Origin: CBDCBA01 sp965214125
Lineage (GTDB): Bacteria > Planctomycetota > Phycisphaerae > Tepidisphaerales > Tepidisphaeraceae
DNA: 64,000 nt
Reading direction: 5' to 3'
Assembly (NCBI GenBank): GCA_965214125.1
Contig: CBDCBA010000009.1
Span: 1 to 64,000 of the forward strand
Shown: in pieces, positions 1 to 8,603 of the stretch
Numbering within the stretch: position 1 is the first letter of the stretch
Layout: each line of letters opens with the position of its first letter
Made by a program: the position numbers and the translations under genes
The notes under the pieces: model-generated
What the model was told of the DNA's origin: nothing
Seen by the model: only the letters and a program-made list of their open reading frames with translations
The model's database searches: none

Positions 1-633
1 AACAACACGCTCGAGGCAATCGAGCTGCACCGGCACGCCAAAGCCGTTGGCGCGGACGCGGCGTTGAGTGTGAACCCGTACTACAACAAGCCGAGCCAGG
101 AGGGCCTTTACCGGCACTTTATGGCGTTGTCGGAGAAGGTCGATTTGCCGATCGTCCTCTACAACATCCCCGGCCGCACCGGCGTCACGATGGCGGCCGA
201 CACGATCGCCCGGCTGCGGCGCGACGGCAGTATCGCGGCGGTGAAGGAGGCGACCGGCGACCTCAACCTCGCCAGCCAGACAATGGCCCTCTGCGACGTA
301 CCGCACCTCAGCGGCGACGACCCGCTGACCCTGCCGCTGATGAGCATCGGCGGGCTCGGTGTCATCAGCGTCGTCAGCAACGTCGTGCCCGGCGAGGTCG
401 CGAAGATGTGCAAGCTTGCCGCAGATGGCGACTTTTCGGCGGCGGCGGCGATTCACCACCGGCTCTTCGCGCTCACGCGGTCGCTCTTTCTCGACGGCAA
501 CCCGGTCGGCGTCAAGCACGCCTTGAAGCTGCTCGGCCGCGACTCGGGCGAGCTGCGGTTGCCGTTGGTCGACGCGAATGAGGCGGCCGCGGCGCAGGTC
601 GCGCGGCAGGTGGAGGCGCTGAACCTGCGATGA
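1..633 (+). CDS. dapA: 4-hydroxy-tetrahydrodipicolinate synthase, C-terminal part (5' end outside window)
   Basis: Catalyses condensation of pyruvate with aspartate semialdehyde, the first committed step of lysine/diaminopimelate synthesis in the cytoplasm. The frame is open from base 1 and encodes 210 residues. Visible family motifs are the YYNKP segment with the catalytic tyrosine, YNIPGRTG, and VKEATGD with the Schiff-base lysine. About 80-90 N-terminal residues, including the usual GTTGE region, lie before the window. The stop codon overlaps the aroDE start by 4 nt (ATGA), suggesting translational coupling between lysine and aromatic amino-acid biosynthesis genes. Identification is secure; only the start is missing. 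Confidence 0.97.
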   Translation, partial: NNTLEAIELHRHAKAVGADAALSVNPYYNKPSQEGLYRHFMALSEKVDLPIVLYNIPGRTGVTMAADTIARLRRDGSIAAVKEATGDLNLASQTMALCDVPHLSGDDPLTLPLMSIGGLGVISVVSNVVPGEVAKMCKLAADGDFSAAAAIHHRLFALTRSLFLDGNPVGVKHALKLLGRDSGELRLPLVDANEAAAAQVARQVEALNLR

Positions 634-2228
634 CCCGCATCTGCGTGCCGATTTTCGTTCATTCGGCCGAGCAGGCCCGGCGGGACGCCATTGTCGCCGT
701 CGAGCGCGGCGCGGACATGATCGAGCTGCGCATCGACCGGCTCGGTGACGATGCGCTGCTCGACGGCGAGAGTCAAGCGCTTCGCGAGAGCATCATCCGC
801 CTCGTGAACGACCTGCGCGAGCAGGCCGTGCCGGCAATCTTCACCTACCGCCCCGCCGCTGAGGGCGGCCACAGCGAGGCCGACGACGAGACGCGCTTCA
901 CGACGCTGGCGCACCTCGTCCACGCGGCACCGGCGTGGGTCGATCTGGAGTGGCGACCAATGAGTCGCGGCGGGGGCTGGCCGATGGCGTTCCTCGACCT
1001 CGCCGCCGACGGCGCGGCAGGCGGCGGAACAACGCGCTTCATCGTCAGCGCTCACGATTTTGAGACGCGCCCGAGCGATTTGCTCAGCCTGTTTGCTGAG
1101 ATGAGTCTGAGCCGCGGCGACGTGCCCAAGCTCGCCTGGCGTGCCCGCTCCGTGCGCGACAACGTCGAGGCATTCGAGCTGCTGCGCGAGGCGGCCAAGC
1201 CGACGGTCGCCATCTGCATGGGCGAGGCCGGCCTGCCCAGTCGGGTGCTGGCCAAAAAGTTCGGCGCCTACCTCACCTTCGCCAGCCTCGATGTCGATCA
1301 CGCCACCGCCGACGGGCAGGTGCCGATCGACGAACTCAAGCGCCGCTACCGCTGGGACGCGATCGGGCGCGACACTGCCGTGTACGGCGTGATCGGCCAT
1401 CCCATCGGCCACAGCCGCAGCCCGCATGTCCACAACGCCGCCTTTGACGCGGTCGGCCACGACGGCGTCTACCTGCCCCTGCTCGTGCAGCCGGGGTACG
1501 AGAGCTTTAAGGCGTTCATGGAAACCTGGCTTGGTTTCGGCCCGCTCGACCTTGCCGGGCTCAGCGTCACGCTGCCGCACAAGGAGAACGCCCTGCGCTA
1601 CGTCCGGGAGGTCGGCGGCGACGTCGACGCGAAGGCGGAGGCGATCGGCGCAGCCAACACGATTACGATCCGCCGCGACGACGACGGCACGCCAAAGCTG
1701 CTCGCGACCAACACCGACCACGACGCCATCCTCGAAACGATTTGCGAGGCCCGATCGTGTACGAAGGCGGACCTGGCCGACGTCAGCGTGGGGGTGGTCG
1801 GCGCCGGCGGCACCGGCCGGACGGCGGTGGCCGCGCTCGTCTCCGTCGGCGCGACCGTCACCGTTTACAACCGCACGCGATCCAGGGCCGATGCGCTCGC
1901 CAACGAGTTCGACGCGGTCGGCGCCGGCCTCGGCGATGCACGCGCTGCGGAGCACGCGGTTTGGATCAACACGACCAGCGTCGGCATGAGCCCGGAGATC
2001 GAGCAGGACCCGCTCGGCACGGCGTTCCCAAACGTAACGCCGGCCACGCTGGTCTTCGATACGATCTACAACCCCGCGGAAACGCAGTTGCTCCGCCGCG
2101 CCCGCGAGGCCGGTGCGGCGACGGTCAACGGCGAGCCGATGTTCCTCCGTCAAGCCGCCGCCCAGTTCGAGCAGTGGACGGGCCAGCCTGCCCCGCTCGA
2201 CGAGATGCAAGCGGCGCTGTCGGGCTAA
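630..2228 (+). CDS. aroDE: Bifunctional 3-dehydroquinate dehydratase (type I) / shikimate dehydrogenase
   Basis: A 532-residue fusion catalysing two consecutive shikimate-pathway steps: 3-dehydroquinate to 3-dehydroshikimate to shikimate (NADPH). Residues 1-235 are a type I dehydratase with ELRIDRL, the catalytic His142 in VSAHDFE and the Schiff-base Lys167 in DVPKLAW. Residues 250-520 are AroE: YGVIGHPIGHSRSPH substrate site, catalytic Lys318 in LPHKEN, Asp363 in NTDHD, and a Rossmann GAGGTGRTA followed by YNRTRS. The same AroD-AroE order is known from plants and some bacteria, including planctomycetes. It starts inside the dapA stop codon and converges with the following gene, stop codons 7 bp apart. 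Confidence 0.96.
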   Translation: MTRICVPIFVHSAEQARRDAIVAVERGADMIELRIDRLGDDALLDGESQALRESIIRLVNDLREQAVPAIFTYRPAAEGGHSEADDETRFTTLAHLVHAAPAWVDLEWRPMSRGGGWPMAFLDLAADGAAGGGTTRFIVSAHDFETRPSDLLSLFAEMSLSRGDVPKLAWRARSVRDNVEAFELLREAAKPTVAICMGEAGLPSRVLAKKFGAYLTFASLDVDHATADGQVPIDELKRRYRWDAIGRDTAVYGVIGHPIGHSRSPHVHNAAFDAVGHDGVYLPLLVQPGYESFKAFMETWLGFGPLDLAGLSVTLPHKENALRYVREVGGDVDAKAEAIGAANTITIRRDDDGTPKLLATNTDHDAILETICEARSCTKADLADVSVGVVGAGGTGRTAVAALVSVGATVTVYNRTRSRADALANEFDAVGAGLGDARAAEHAVWINTTSVGMSPEIEQDPLGTAFPNVTPATLVFDTIYNPAETQLLRRAREAGAATVNGEPMFLRQAAAQFEQWTGQPAPLDEMQAALSG

Positions 2229-2235
2229 TCTCCGA

Positions 2236-3471
2236 TCAGCCCAAATCCTCCACCGCCCTCATTAGTTCCTGCCGGTAGCGATTCCACGTGAAGGCCCGCG
2301 CCCGCGCCGCGGCGGACTCGCCCATAGCGGCGCGGCGATCTTCATCGCGCAGTTCCTCCAGAGCGCTGGCGATGGCGTCGGGCGATCGAATCGGAACGAC
2401 GAACCCATCCTCCCCGTCGCGGGCGAAGCTTCCGGCGTTGGGCGTGACGATCACCGGCATCTGCTGCGACATCGCCTCCGCCACGGCGTAGGCCGACCCT
2501 TCGAACAGGCTCGGCAGGCACATCACGTGGCACCGTCGCAGGCTCGCCAGTAGCTGCGACCTGGGCAGGTGCCCGTGCAACGTCGACACGGGCCGGTGTA
2601 GCTCGAGGAGCGACTCGGGCAGCTCCACACCGCCGAAAAACTCCAACTGCACCGCCTTTGCCCCGAGCTTCGACGCCGCTTCCATCAGGTCGAGCGCCCC
2701 TTTGCGAAGCCCCACGGCGCCGACGAACGCGACGCGCAGCGGCTCGTCGGGCCCGCGATGACGCGCAACGGCCTGATATCGCTCCGCATCCACCCCATAT
2801 TGCGCGACCCGCAGCTTTTCCGGTGGAAACCCCTGCTGCTCGAAGGTGTCGCGCACGAAGTCGGAGCCGCAGATTACAAGGTCGGCCATCTCGGCCTCGC
2901 GGGCATTCGCCTCGACGCGCTCGACGCTGGCGTCGGGCGGCACCTGATATGCGCCCGCGGTCAGCCCGCGGCGATCGATCTCCTCCAGCATCAGGTTCCG
3001 CAGGACTTGGCGATGGCCGATGTACTGCTCGAGCACCCGAGGCAGGCCGACGTCGCCAACTGCGTCGAAGGTTTGGACCGCCGACGTGCATGGCAGGTGC
3101 AGCCCCGCCCCGTGAGACTCGGCCAACGCCGCGACCTCGCGAGCGAAGGTGCCATCGGCCATGCGAGCGGCAGGCGTCGTGCCGGCGAGTCGAAACAGCG
3201 TCCGCTCCATCGCCCCCTTCGGAAAGACGTGGACGCGATCGGCCGGAAGCCGCGTATGGTAATATTCCGCCGCCCGCGTTGCCCGCTCGGTTAGACCCGG
3301 AAGGCGCAGCGCGGCGAGCCTGCGAAGCCGGGCCGGATGCCGGGCCCATCGCTGGGTCACAAACCCCGCCAGCCGGTCCCGCTCCGCGTACGCGAGGGCC
3401 GTCTGATACAGGTGGTGTCGGCCGGGGTGCGCGACGACGAACGGCCGGCGGGTGGGAACGCCCTCGCTCAT
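2236..3471 (-). CDS. Glycosyltransferase, GT4-like (GT-B fold)
   Basis: A 411-residue protein with the two-domain layout of retaining GT-B glycosyltransferases. The C-terminal donor domain shows VAFVGAVGLRKGALDLMEA and the E-x7-E-type motif FEGSAYAVAEAMSQQMPVI, typical of family GT4 nucleotide-sugar binding. The N-terminal acceptor domain is Arg-rich and not diagnostic, so donor and acceptor are unknown. The ATG overlaps the thrS stop by 4 nt, so it is probably cotranscribed downstream of thrS; the link looks positional rather than functional. A role in envelope polysaccharide or glycoconjugate synthesis is inference. Confidence 0.85.
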   Translation of the reverse strand: MSEGVPTRRPFVVAHPGRHHLYQTALAYAERDRLAGFVTQRWARHPARLRRLAALRLPGLTERATRAAEYYHTRLPADRVHVFPKGAMERTLFRLAGTTPAARMADGTFAREVAALAESHGAGLHLPCTSAVQTFDAVGDVGLPRVLEQYIGHRQVLRNLMLEEIDRRGLTAGAYQVPPDASVERVEANAREAEMADLVICGSDFVRDTFEQQGFPPEKLRVAQYGVDAERYQAVARHRGPDEPLRVAFVGAVGLRKGALDLMEAASKLGAKAVQLEFFGGVELPESLLELHRPVSTLHGHLPRSQLLASLRRCHVMCLPSLFEGSAYAVAEAMSQQMPVIVTPNAGSFARDGEDGFVVPIRSPDAIASALEELRDEDRRAAMGESAAARARAFTWNRYRQELMRAVEDLG

Positions 3472-5714
3472 TGCTCCGCCTCCGCAAGACGGCGCTCGTC
3501 CCGCTCCGAGCGAAGCCGCGCGACCGCCTCGTCAAGCGGTAGCGTGCCGAGGTCGCCGGACTTGCGGCCGCGCAGGCTGACCGTGTTCGCCTCGGCTTCT
3601 TTCGCGCCGCAGACGAGCATGTACGGCACCTTCTGCGTTGTTGCCAGGCGAATCTTGGAGCCGACCTTGTCGTTGCCCTCGTCAACCGTCGCCCGCAGAC
3701 CCGCGTCCTTCAAAGCCGCGACCAGGTCATGTGCGTACTCGTTGAACTTCTCGCTGATCGGCAGAACACGCGCCTGTTCGGGTGCGAGCCACAGCGGGAA
3801 CGCCCCCTCGAAGTGCTCGATCAGCACGCCGACGAAGCGCTCCATGCTGCCGAAGGGCGCGCGGTGCACCATCACCGGCCGGTGCGGCTGGTTGTCGGCG
3901 CCGACGTACGACAGGTCGAAGCGTTGCGGCAATTGATAATCGACCTGCACCGTGCCAAGTTGCCATTCACGGCCGATGACGTCCTTCACGACGAAGTCGA
4001 TCTTCGGCCCGTAAAACGCCGCCTCGCCGGGCTCGGCTGCGAAGGAGACGCCCAGCTTCTCCGCCGCGTTGATGCAAGCCTGTTCCGCCCGATCCCACTG
4101 CCCAGCGTCGCCGACGAACTTGCTCGCGTCCGGGTCACGCAGCCCCACGCGCACGCGGTAGTCGCTCATGCCGAGCGTGCCGAGGACGATCTTCACCAGT
4201 TCCAGGCACCCCTCGACTTCCGCCGCCAACTGGTCTTCGGTGCAGAAGATGTGCGCGTCATCCTGCGTGAAGCCGCGCACGCGCGTCATTCCGCCGAGCT
4301 CGCCGCTTTGCTCCCAACGGTAAACCGTGCCGAACTCGGCCAGTCGTACCGGCAGATCGCGGTAGCTGTGCGGATCGCTCGCGTAGATGCGGATGTGATG
4401 CGGGCAGTTCATCGGCTTGAGCATGAACCCGTCGACCTCGCCGGCCGACAGGCGATTGCTCAGTTCGCCGCACGAACACCCCTCGCTCGCGAGCGCATCG
4501 ACCGTCTCCTTCTCGATCAGCGGCGGAAACTGGCTCTCGCTGTAATACGGGTAGTGCCCGCTTGTGCGGTAGAGGTCGAGCTTGCCGATGTGCGGCGTGA
4601 ACACCTGCTTGTACCCCTGCCGGTTCAGGTGCTCGCCGATGAAGGTCTGAAGTTCCTGCCGAACGACGGCCCCGTTCGGCTTCCATAGAACCAGGCCTTG
4701 GCCGACTTTGTCGTCGATCGTGTAGAGCCCGAGCTTTGGCCCGAGCACGCGGTGGTCGCGCGCCCTCGCCTGCTCGAGCTTCTCGAGGTAATCGGCCAAA
4801 TCGCCCTCGCCATAGAAGCTCGTGCCGTAGAGGCGTTGGAAGCGGTCGCTCGTCACGTCGCCGTGCCAGTGGCTGCTGGCGACGCTCGTGACCTTGAACG
4901 CCCCGATGCGCCCGGTGCGGTCGACGTGCGGGCCCATGCAGAGATCTTCCCACGGATCATCGCCGAACGTGTAGTTGAACTGGTTGTAAGCCCTTGAGTC
5001 TTGTGGCTCGGTTACTGCGACATAACCAGCCTTGAGGGCATCTGGACGCACGAAGATCGGCGGGTGCTCGCTCACGCGCAGCACGCTGTTCTCATCGTCC
5101 GTCATGTTGGGCGCTTTAGTCCAGCGCTGTGGCTGACCGGTCTTGTACCAGCTAAGGGTTGCGGCTCCGGCTTGCTGAGCGCGAACAGCGTTATCTTTCT
5201 TATACTTATTACCCTGTCGGTTTACCTTCTCGAACCCCTGTTCAAGCGGCAGGTCATATCGGCAAAAGGGGCGATCCTCCTGCACGATGTTCGCCATCTC
5301 CGCCTCGATCTTTGCAAAGTCGTCGGAGCTGATGGGCTGGTCGAGGGCGATGTCGTAGTAGAACCCGTTCTCCAGCGGCGGCCCGTACGCAAGCTGCGCA
5401 TCCGGCCAAATCCGCTGCACCGCCTCGGCCATCACGTGGGCCGTCGAGTGGCGAAGCAGGTGAAGCGCGTCGGTCTCGTGCTGCGCGTCGCGGAACTTGC
5501 TGCGCCCCTTCTTGTCGAGCCGCGGCGCAGTCACGATGGCAACGTTCGCCTCCCCCTCCGGCAGCGGCCGGTCGGCGTCGACGAGCGCGTCGTTTACACG
5601 CGCCCCCACCGCCGCCTCGGCGAGCTTGTCGCCGATCGTCTTGGCCAAGTCGCGCGCGGTGCTGCCGGCGGACAGGTCTTTGCGGGTACCGTCGGGAAGA
5701 ATCGCAACAGGCAT
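3468..5714 (-). CDS. thrS: Threonyl-tRNA synthetase with an extra segment in the editing domain
   Basis: Charges tRNA-Thr. The chosen start (5714) begins directly at the TGS domain (MPVAILPDGTRKDL) and gives 748 residues against about 640 for E. coli ThrS. Order: TGS (1-62), tRNA_SAD editing domain with HSTAHVMAEAV (89-99), class II catalytic core with LKPMNCPHH zinc site and GEAAFYGPKIDF, and a C-terminal anticodon-binding domain. The extra length includes about 60 residues (194-254) inserted between SWYKTG and WEDLCMGPHV of the editing domain; the DNA around it (about 5000-5250) is visibly AT-richer. An upstream in-frame ATG at 5819 would add 35 unconserved residues. A TATCGT box ends 9 nt before the start. 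Downstream glycosyltransferase overlaps by 4 nt. Confidence 0.95.
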   Translation of the reverse strand: MPVAILPDGTRKDLSAGSTARDLAKTIGDKLAEAAVGARVNDALVDADRPLPEGEANVAIVTAPRLDKKGRSKFRDAQHETDALHLLRHSTAHVMAEAVQRIWPDAQLAYGPPLENGFYYDIALDQPISSDDFAKIEAEMANIVQEDRPFCRYDLPLEQGFEKVNRQGNKYKKDNAVRAQQAGAATLSWYKTGQPQRWTKAPNMTDDENSVLRVSEHPPIFVRPDALKAGYVAVTEPQDSRAYNQFNYTFGDDPWEDLCMGPHVDRTGRIGAFKVTSVASSHWHGDVTSDRFQRLYGTSFYGEGDLADYLEKLEQARARDHRVLGPKLGLYTIDDKVGQGLVLWKPNGAVVRQELQTFIGEHLNRQGYKQVFTPHIGKLDLYRTSGHYPYYSESQFPPLIEKETVDALASEGCSCGELSNRLSAGEVDGFMLKPMNCPHHIRIYASDPHSYRDLPVRLAEFGTVYRWEQSGELGGMTRVRGFTQDDAHIFCTEDQLAAEVEGCLELVKIVLGTLGMSDYRVRVGLRDPDASKFVGDAGQWDRAEQACINAAEKLGVSFAAEPGEAAFYGPKIDFVVKDVIGREWQLGTVQVDYQLPQRFDLSYVGADNQPHRPVMVHRAPFGSMERFVGVLIEHFEGAFPLWLAPEQARVLPISEKFNEYAHDLVAALKDAGLRATVDEGNDKVGSKIRLATTQKVPYMLVCGAKEAEANTVSLRGRKSGDLGTLPLDEAVARLRSERDERRLAEAEQ

Positions 5715-5723
5715 GGGACGAGA

Positions 5724-5729
5724 ACGATA
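5724..5729 (-). promoter_or_regulatory. -10-like hexamer TATCGT of thrS
   Basis: TATCGT on the minus strand ends 9 nt before the thrS ATG at 5714. There is no Shine-Dalgarno in between, so at most a very short leader. Confidence 0.4.
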
Positions 5730-5763
5730 GCGAGCGCAGCCGCGGGATGTCGGCGCAACTCGG

Positions 5764-5769
5764 TACGCT
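5764..5769 (+). promoter_or_regulatory. -10-like hexamer TACGCT before the GTG start at 5776
   Basis: TACGCT is followed by exactly 6 nt (TCGGAC) and the GTG, the geometry of a leaderless transcript. This is the reason for choosing GTG 5776 over internal codons. Confidence 0.5.
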
Positions 5770-5775
5770 TCGGAC

Positions 5776-6717
5776 GTGAACGCCATCTCATGGACGAACC
5801 AGAGCGAGGCGCACCGCATCGCCGCAGCGTTGGAGGCCTTCGATCTTGTCGGTGCGGCAACCGTTGAACTGCGGCGGGCCGAGCACCTGACGCTGCGCGC
5901 GGATCACCAGCGCGGCCGCTTCGCCTTGCGCGTCGCGCTCCACGATGACCACCCCGATGCCGCCGCCGAGGCGACGTGGCGGGAAGCGTTGGTCGAGGCC
6001 GGCGTCCCCGTGCATCGACCCATCCGCACGCCCAACGGCCCTCTGGCCACCGCCGAGGGCGCGACGTGCAGCGCGTGGGTGCACGGCGCAATCCTGCGCG
6101 ACGAACCCGAAGCCGACGACTCCAACGGCCACGAAGGAATCGGCCGCATCATGGCGATGCTCCACGACCACGCGGTGCATTGGACAAACCCAGACCAACG
6201 GCGCTTTCCTCGCCTGACAACCGCCAACCTCATTGACGGCAGCGACGGCGGCACGCCCGTCGACACGTGTCTTGCCATGCTCGCACCGCCCATCGCCGAT
6301 CTTGCTCGGCGACTTTTAATCGACGTGCGCCCGCGGCTCGACGCGATGTGCGAGCGGGCGATGCTCATCCACGCTGATCTGCACACGGCCAACGTCGTCC
6401 GCGCGCCGGACGACAGGCTCGTCGCAATCGACTTCGGCGACGCCGCGTTCGGCCCGCTGCTTTACGACCTCGCGTGCAGTCTGCCCGAGCCCGGCGACGC
6501 CGACTTTGCCGCCCGGCTGGATGCACTGCTGTCCGGCTACGCCTCCGTCCGCGAAACACTGAAACTGGGTGAAGAGTGGAGCGTCGCACTCCTGACCCGC
6601 AGCCTCACCGGCATCTTCTGGCTCTGCACGATGACGCGCCGCCTCCCGGAGTGGCGAGTAAAGCTTGATCGCTTCGCCGCCACGTTGCCGAGCACCGTCG
6701 CGGCTGTTGGATGGTGA
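5776..6717 (+). CDS. Aminoglycoside phosphotransferase (APH)/choline kinase-family protein
   Basis: A 313-residue cytoplasmic kinase-like protein. The catalytic loop LIHADLHTANVV (Brenner-type HxDxxxxN, His199, Asp201, Asn206) and metal-binding AIDFGD (Asp219) are intact, so phosphotransferase activity is plausible. The substrate cannot be told from sequence; the family phosphorylates aminoglycosides, homoserine, choline, fructosamine and others. The N-terminal lobe is divergent (LRVALHDDHPDAAAEATWREAL). It is a stand-alone gene divergent from thrS and converging on polX with stop codons 4 bp apart, with no resistance-gene or mobile context. Confidence 0.85.
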   Translation: MNAISWTNQSEAHRIAAALEAFDLVGAATVELRRAEHLTLRADHQRGRFALRVALHDDHPDAAAEATWREALVEAGVPVHRPIRTPNGPLATAEGATCSAWVHGAILRDEPEADDSNGHEGIGRIMAMLHDHAVHWTNPDQRRFPRLTTANLIDGSDGGTPVDTCLAMLAPPIADLARRLLIDVRPRLDAMCERAMLIHADLHTANVVRAPDDRLVAIDFGDAAFGPLLYDLACSLPEPGDADFAARLDALLSGYASVRETLKLGEEWSVALLTRSLTGIFWLCTMTRRLPEWRVKLDRFAATLPSTVAAVGW

Positions 6718-6721
6718 AGCG

Positions 6722-8497
6722 CTACTTCGGCCGCTTCGCTGCGACGAACTTGCGGAGCTTGGCGAGGGTCCAGCAGTTCACCACCTGTTCCTTCGTCGCC
6801 CAGGCCCGCCGGGCGGTGACGATTCCGCCGTGCAGGCCCGCGAGGCCGGCGGTTGTGTGGGCGTCGGTGTTGATTGTCAAAACACAGCCGGCGTTGATCG
6901 CCATCCGGGCGTGCGTGTCGCTGAGGTCCAGCCGCTGGTAACTGGCGTTGACTTCAAGGGCCGTGCCCGTCTCTTTCGCCCGCGCGACGATGGCCGCCAT
7001 GTCGAGGGGCAGGCCTTCCCGCTTGTTGATGAGTCGCCCCGTGGGGTGGCCAATCGCGTTGACGTACGGGTGATCGATCGCCCGCAGGAGGCGATCCGTC
7101 GCCTTCTTCGTCTCCTGCCGCAACGCCACGTGCGGCGAGGCGACCACCCAATCGAGCTCCGCCAGCACGGCGTCCTCGTAGTCTATGCTGCCGTCACTGA
7201 GAATGTCGCACTCGGTGCCGACGAGGAGTGTGACGCCCTTTACCTTCTCATTCGCGGCTCGAATTGCTTCGGCGTGCTTCATCAGTCGCTTGGTATCCAG
7301 ACCGTTCGCTTGAATCTGGCTCTTGGAGTGATCGGTGATGGCGAGGAACTGGTAGCCAAGCGCCTTCGCCGCCTCGGCCATCTCTTCAATGGAGGCGGTG
7401 CCGTCGCTCGCAAGCGTGTGCGTGTGCAAATCGCCTTGGTAGTCGCTGATCTCCACCAGGTCCGGCAACGACTCGGCTTCGAACTCACCACGGTCTTCCC
7501 GCAGTTCCGGCGGAATCCACGGCAGATCGAACCACGCGTAGACGTCCGCCTCTTCCGGCCCCACCTCGCTCTCGAGCGTCGGCACCGCACCCGACTTCTT
7601 CTCCGCCTCGTCCCAGGTCCCCTTCTCGTAAATGCCCCACTCGTTCAGCGTATAGCCGCGGTCGAGGGCCAGCCCCCTGAGTGTTTTGTTGTGATCTTTG
7701 CTCCCGGTGAAGTATTGCAAGGCCGCTCCGAAGCTACTTGCCGGCACGACGCGACAATCGACTTGCAATCCGTCGTGCGTCACGATGCTGCACTTGCTGT
7801 CGCCCAGCACCAACACGCGATCGGCCTCCGGAAACTCGCTGAAGGCCTTCAGCGTCGCCGTCGCATCCTCGGCGACGATGAGATAGTCCAGGTCGCCGAT
7901 CGTCTCCTTCCCCCGCCGCAGGCTGCCCGCCATCTCAGCGCGCGAGACGCCCGGCAGGTCGCGCAGCCGTTCGAGCAGCGGCCGCGCGACCTTCACCGCG
8001 CTCCCGAGGCTTCGTCGCTCGTTGCCCTTCGCGAGCAACTCGATCCCTTGGCGAATCTGTTCGAGCTTCTTCTTCCCAAGCCCTTTGATTCCCTCAAGTG
8101 ACCCGTCCGCAATCGCCGCCGACAGAGCGTCGATCGACTCCACACCCTTTTCCTGCCAAACGGCTGTGACCGTCTTGGGCCCCATCCCGCCGATATCGAG
8201 CATCGCCAGCACGCCCGGCGGCACGCTGGCGAGCAACTCGTCGTAATCAGTGCTCCGCCCATCGTTCAGGTAGTCGACGATAATCTTCGCCGACGACGCC
8301 CCAATCCCCTTGATCGCCTCGATCCCCTTCGTCCCCCCTTCCGCGTAGACGGCCTTGATATCCGTCGTCATCTCCTCCAAGAGGCGGCCGACCTTGCTGA
8401 AGCTGACCGCCCGGAACCCGCCGCCCTTGATGTCGAGCACTTGCGCCATTGTGGCAAACATGGTGGCGAGTTCCTTGTTCAACGGGCTGGCAGGCAT
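6722..8497 (-). CDS. polX: DNA polymerase/3'-5' exonuclease PolX
   Basis: A 591-residue family X DNA polymerase with a PHP nuclease domain, for gap-filling repair. Order: N-terminal helix-hairpin-helix region (IEAIKGIGASSAK), second HhH (LDIGGMGPKTV), nucleotidyltransferase core with GSLRRGKETIGDLDYLIV (first catalytic aspartates), then the C-terminal PHP domain from about 340 with GDLHTHTLASDG, ITDHSKS and a late INTDAH metal motif. The start at 8497 (MPASPLNKELATMFATMAQ) matches the usual PolX N-terminus; the 36 upstream in-frame residues look untranslated. Divergent from dnaE over 106 bp. A near-match TACAAA lies 5 nt before the ATG. Confidence 0.94.
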   Translation of the reverse strand: MPASPLNKELATMFATMAQVLDIKGGGFRAVSFSKVGRLLEEMTTDIKAVYAEGGTKGIEAIKGIGASSAKIIVDYLNDGRSTDYDELLASVPPGVLAMLDIGGMGPKTVTAVWQEKGVESIDALSAAIADGSLEGIKGLGKKKLEQIRQGIELLAKGNERRSLGSAVKVARPLLERLRDLPGVSRAEMAGSLRRGKETIGDLDYLIVAEDATATLKAFSEFPEADRVLVLGDSKCSIVTHDGLQVDCRVVPASSFGAALQYFTGSKDHNKTLRGLALDRGYTLNEWGIYEKGTWDEAEKKSGAVPTLESEVGPEEADVYAWFDLPWIPPELREDRGEFEAESLPDLVEISDYQGDLHTHTLASDGTASIEEMAEAAKALGYQFLAITDHSKSQIQANGLDTKRLMKHAEAIRAANEKVKGVTLLVGTECDILSDGSIDYEDAVLAELDWVVASPHVALRQETKKATDRLLRAIDHPYVNAIGHPTGRLINKREGLPLDMAAIVARAKETGTALEVNASYQRLDLSDTHARMAINAGCVLTINTDAHTTAGLAGLHGGIVTARRAWATKEQVVNCWTLAKLRKFVAAKRPK

Positions 8498-8591
8498 GGC
8501 TATTTGTAGCGCCCGCCGCGCCGCGTGGCCGGCGGTTGGGGACAGGGTGTCGACGGCGCGACGGGTCGCGTTGCCGTACGGATGATGTTCG

Positions 8592-8597
8592 TACAAT
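8592..8597 (+). promoter_or_regulatory. -10 box TACAAT of dnaE
   Basis: TACAAT, five of six bases of the sigma-70 consensus, separated from the dnaE ATG by 6 nt (CGCCCC). No Shine-Dalgarno; consistent with a leaderless dnaE mRNA. Confidence 0.6.
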
Positions 8598-8603
8598 CGC
8601 CCC

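Noticed and set aside
453..2210. 585-codon minus-strand open frame opposite dapA/aroDE
   Set aside because: No family features; both real genes have complete catalytic motifs on the plus strand.
4955..5135. Intein or intron in thrS
   Set aside because: The insert lacks splice-junction residues and blocks of inteins and keeps the frame with normal ThrRS sequence on both sides.
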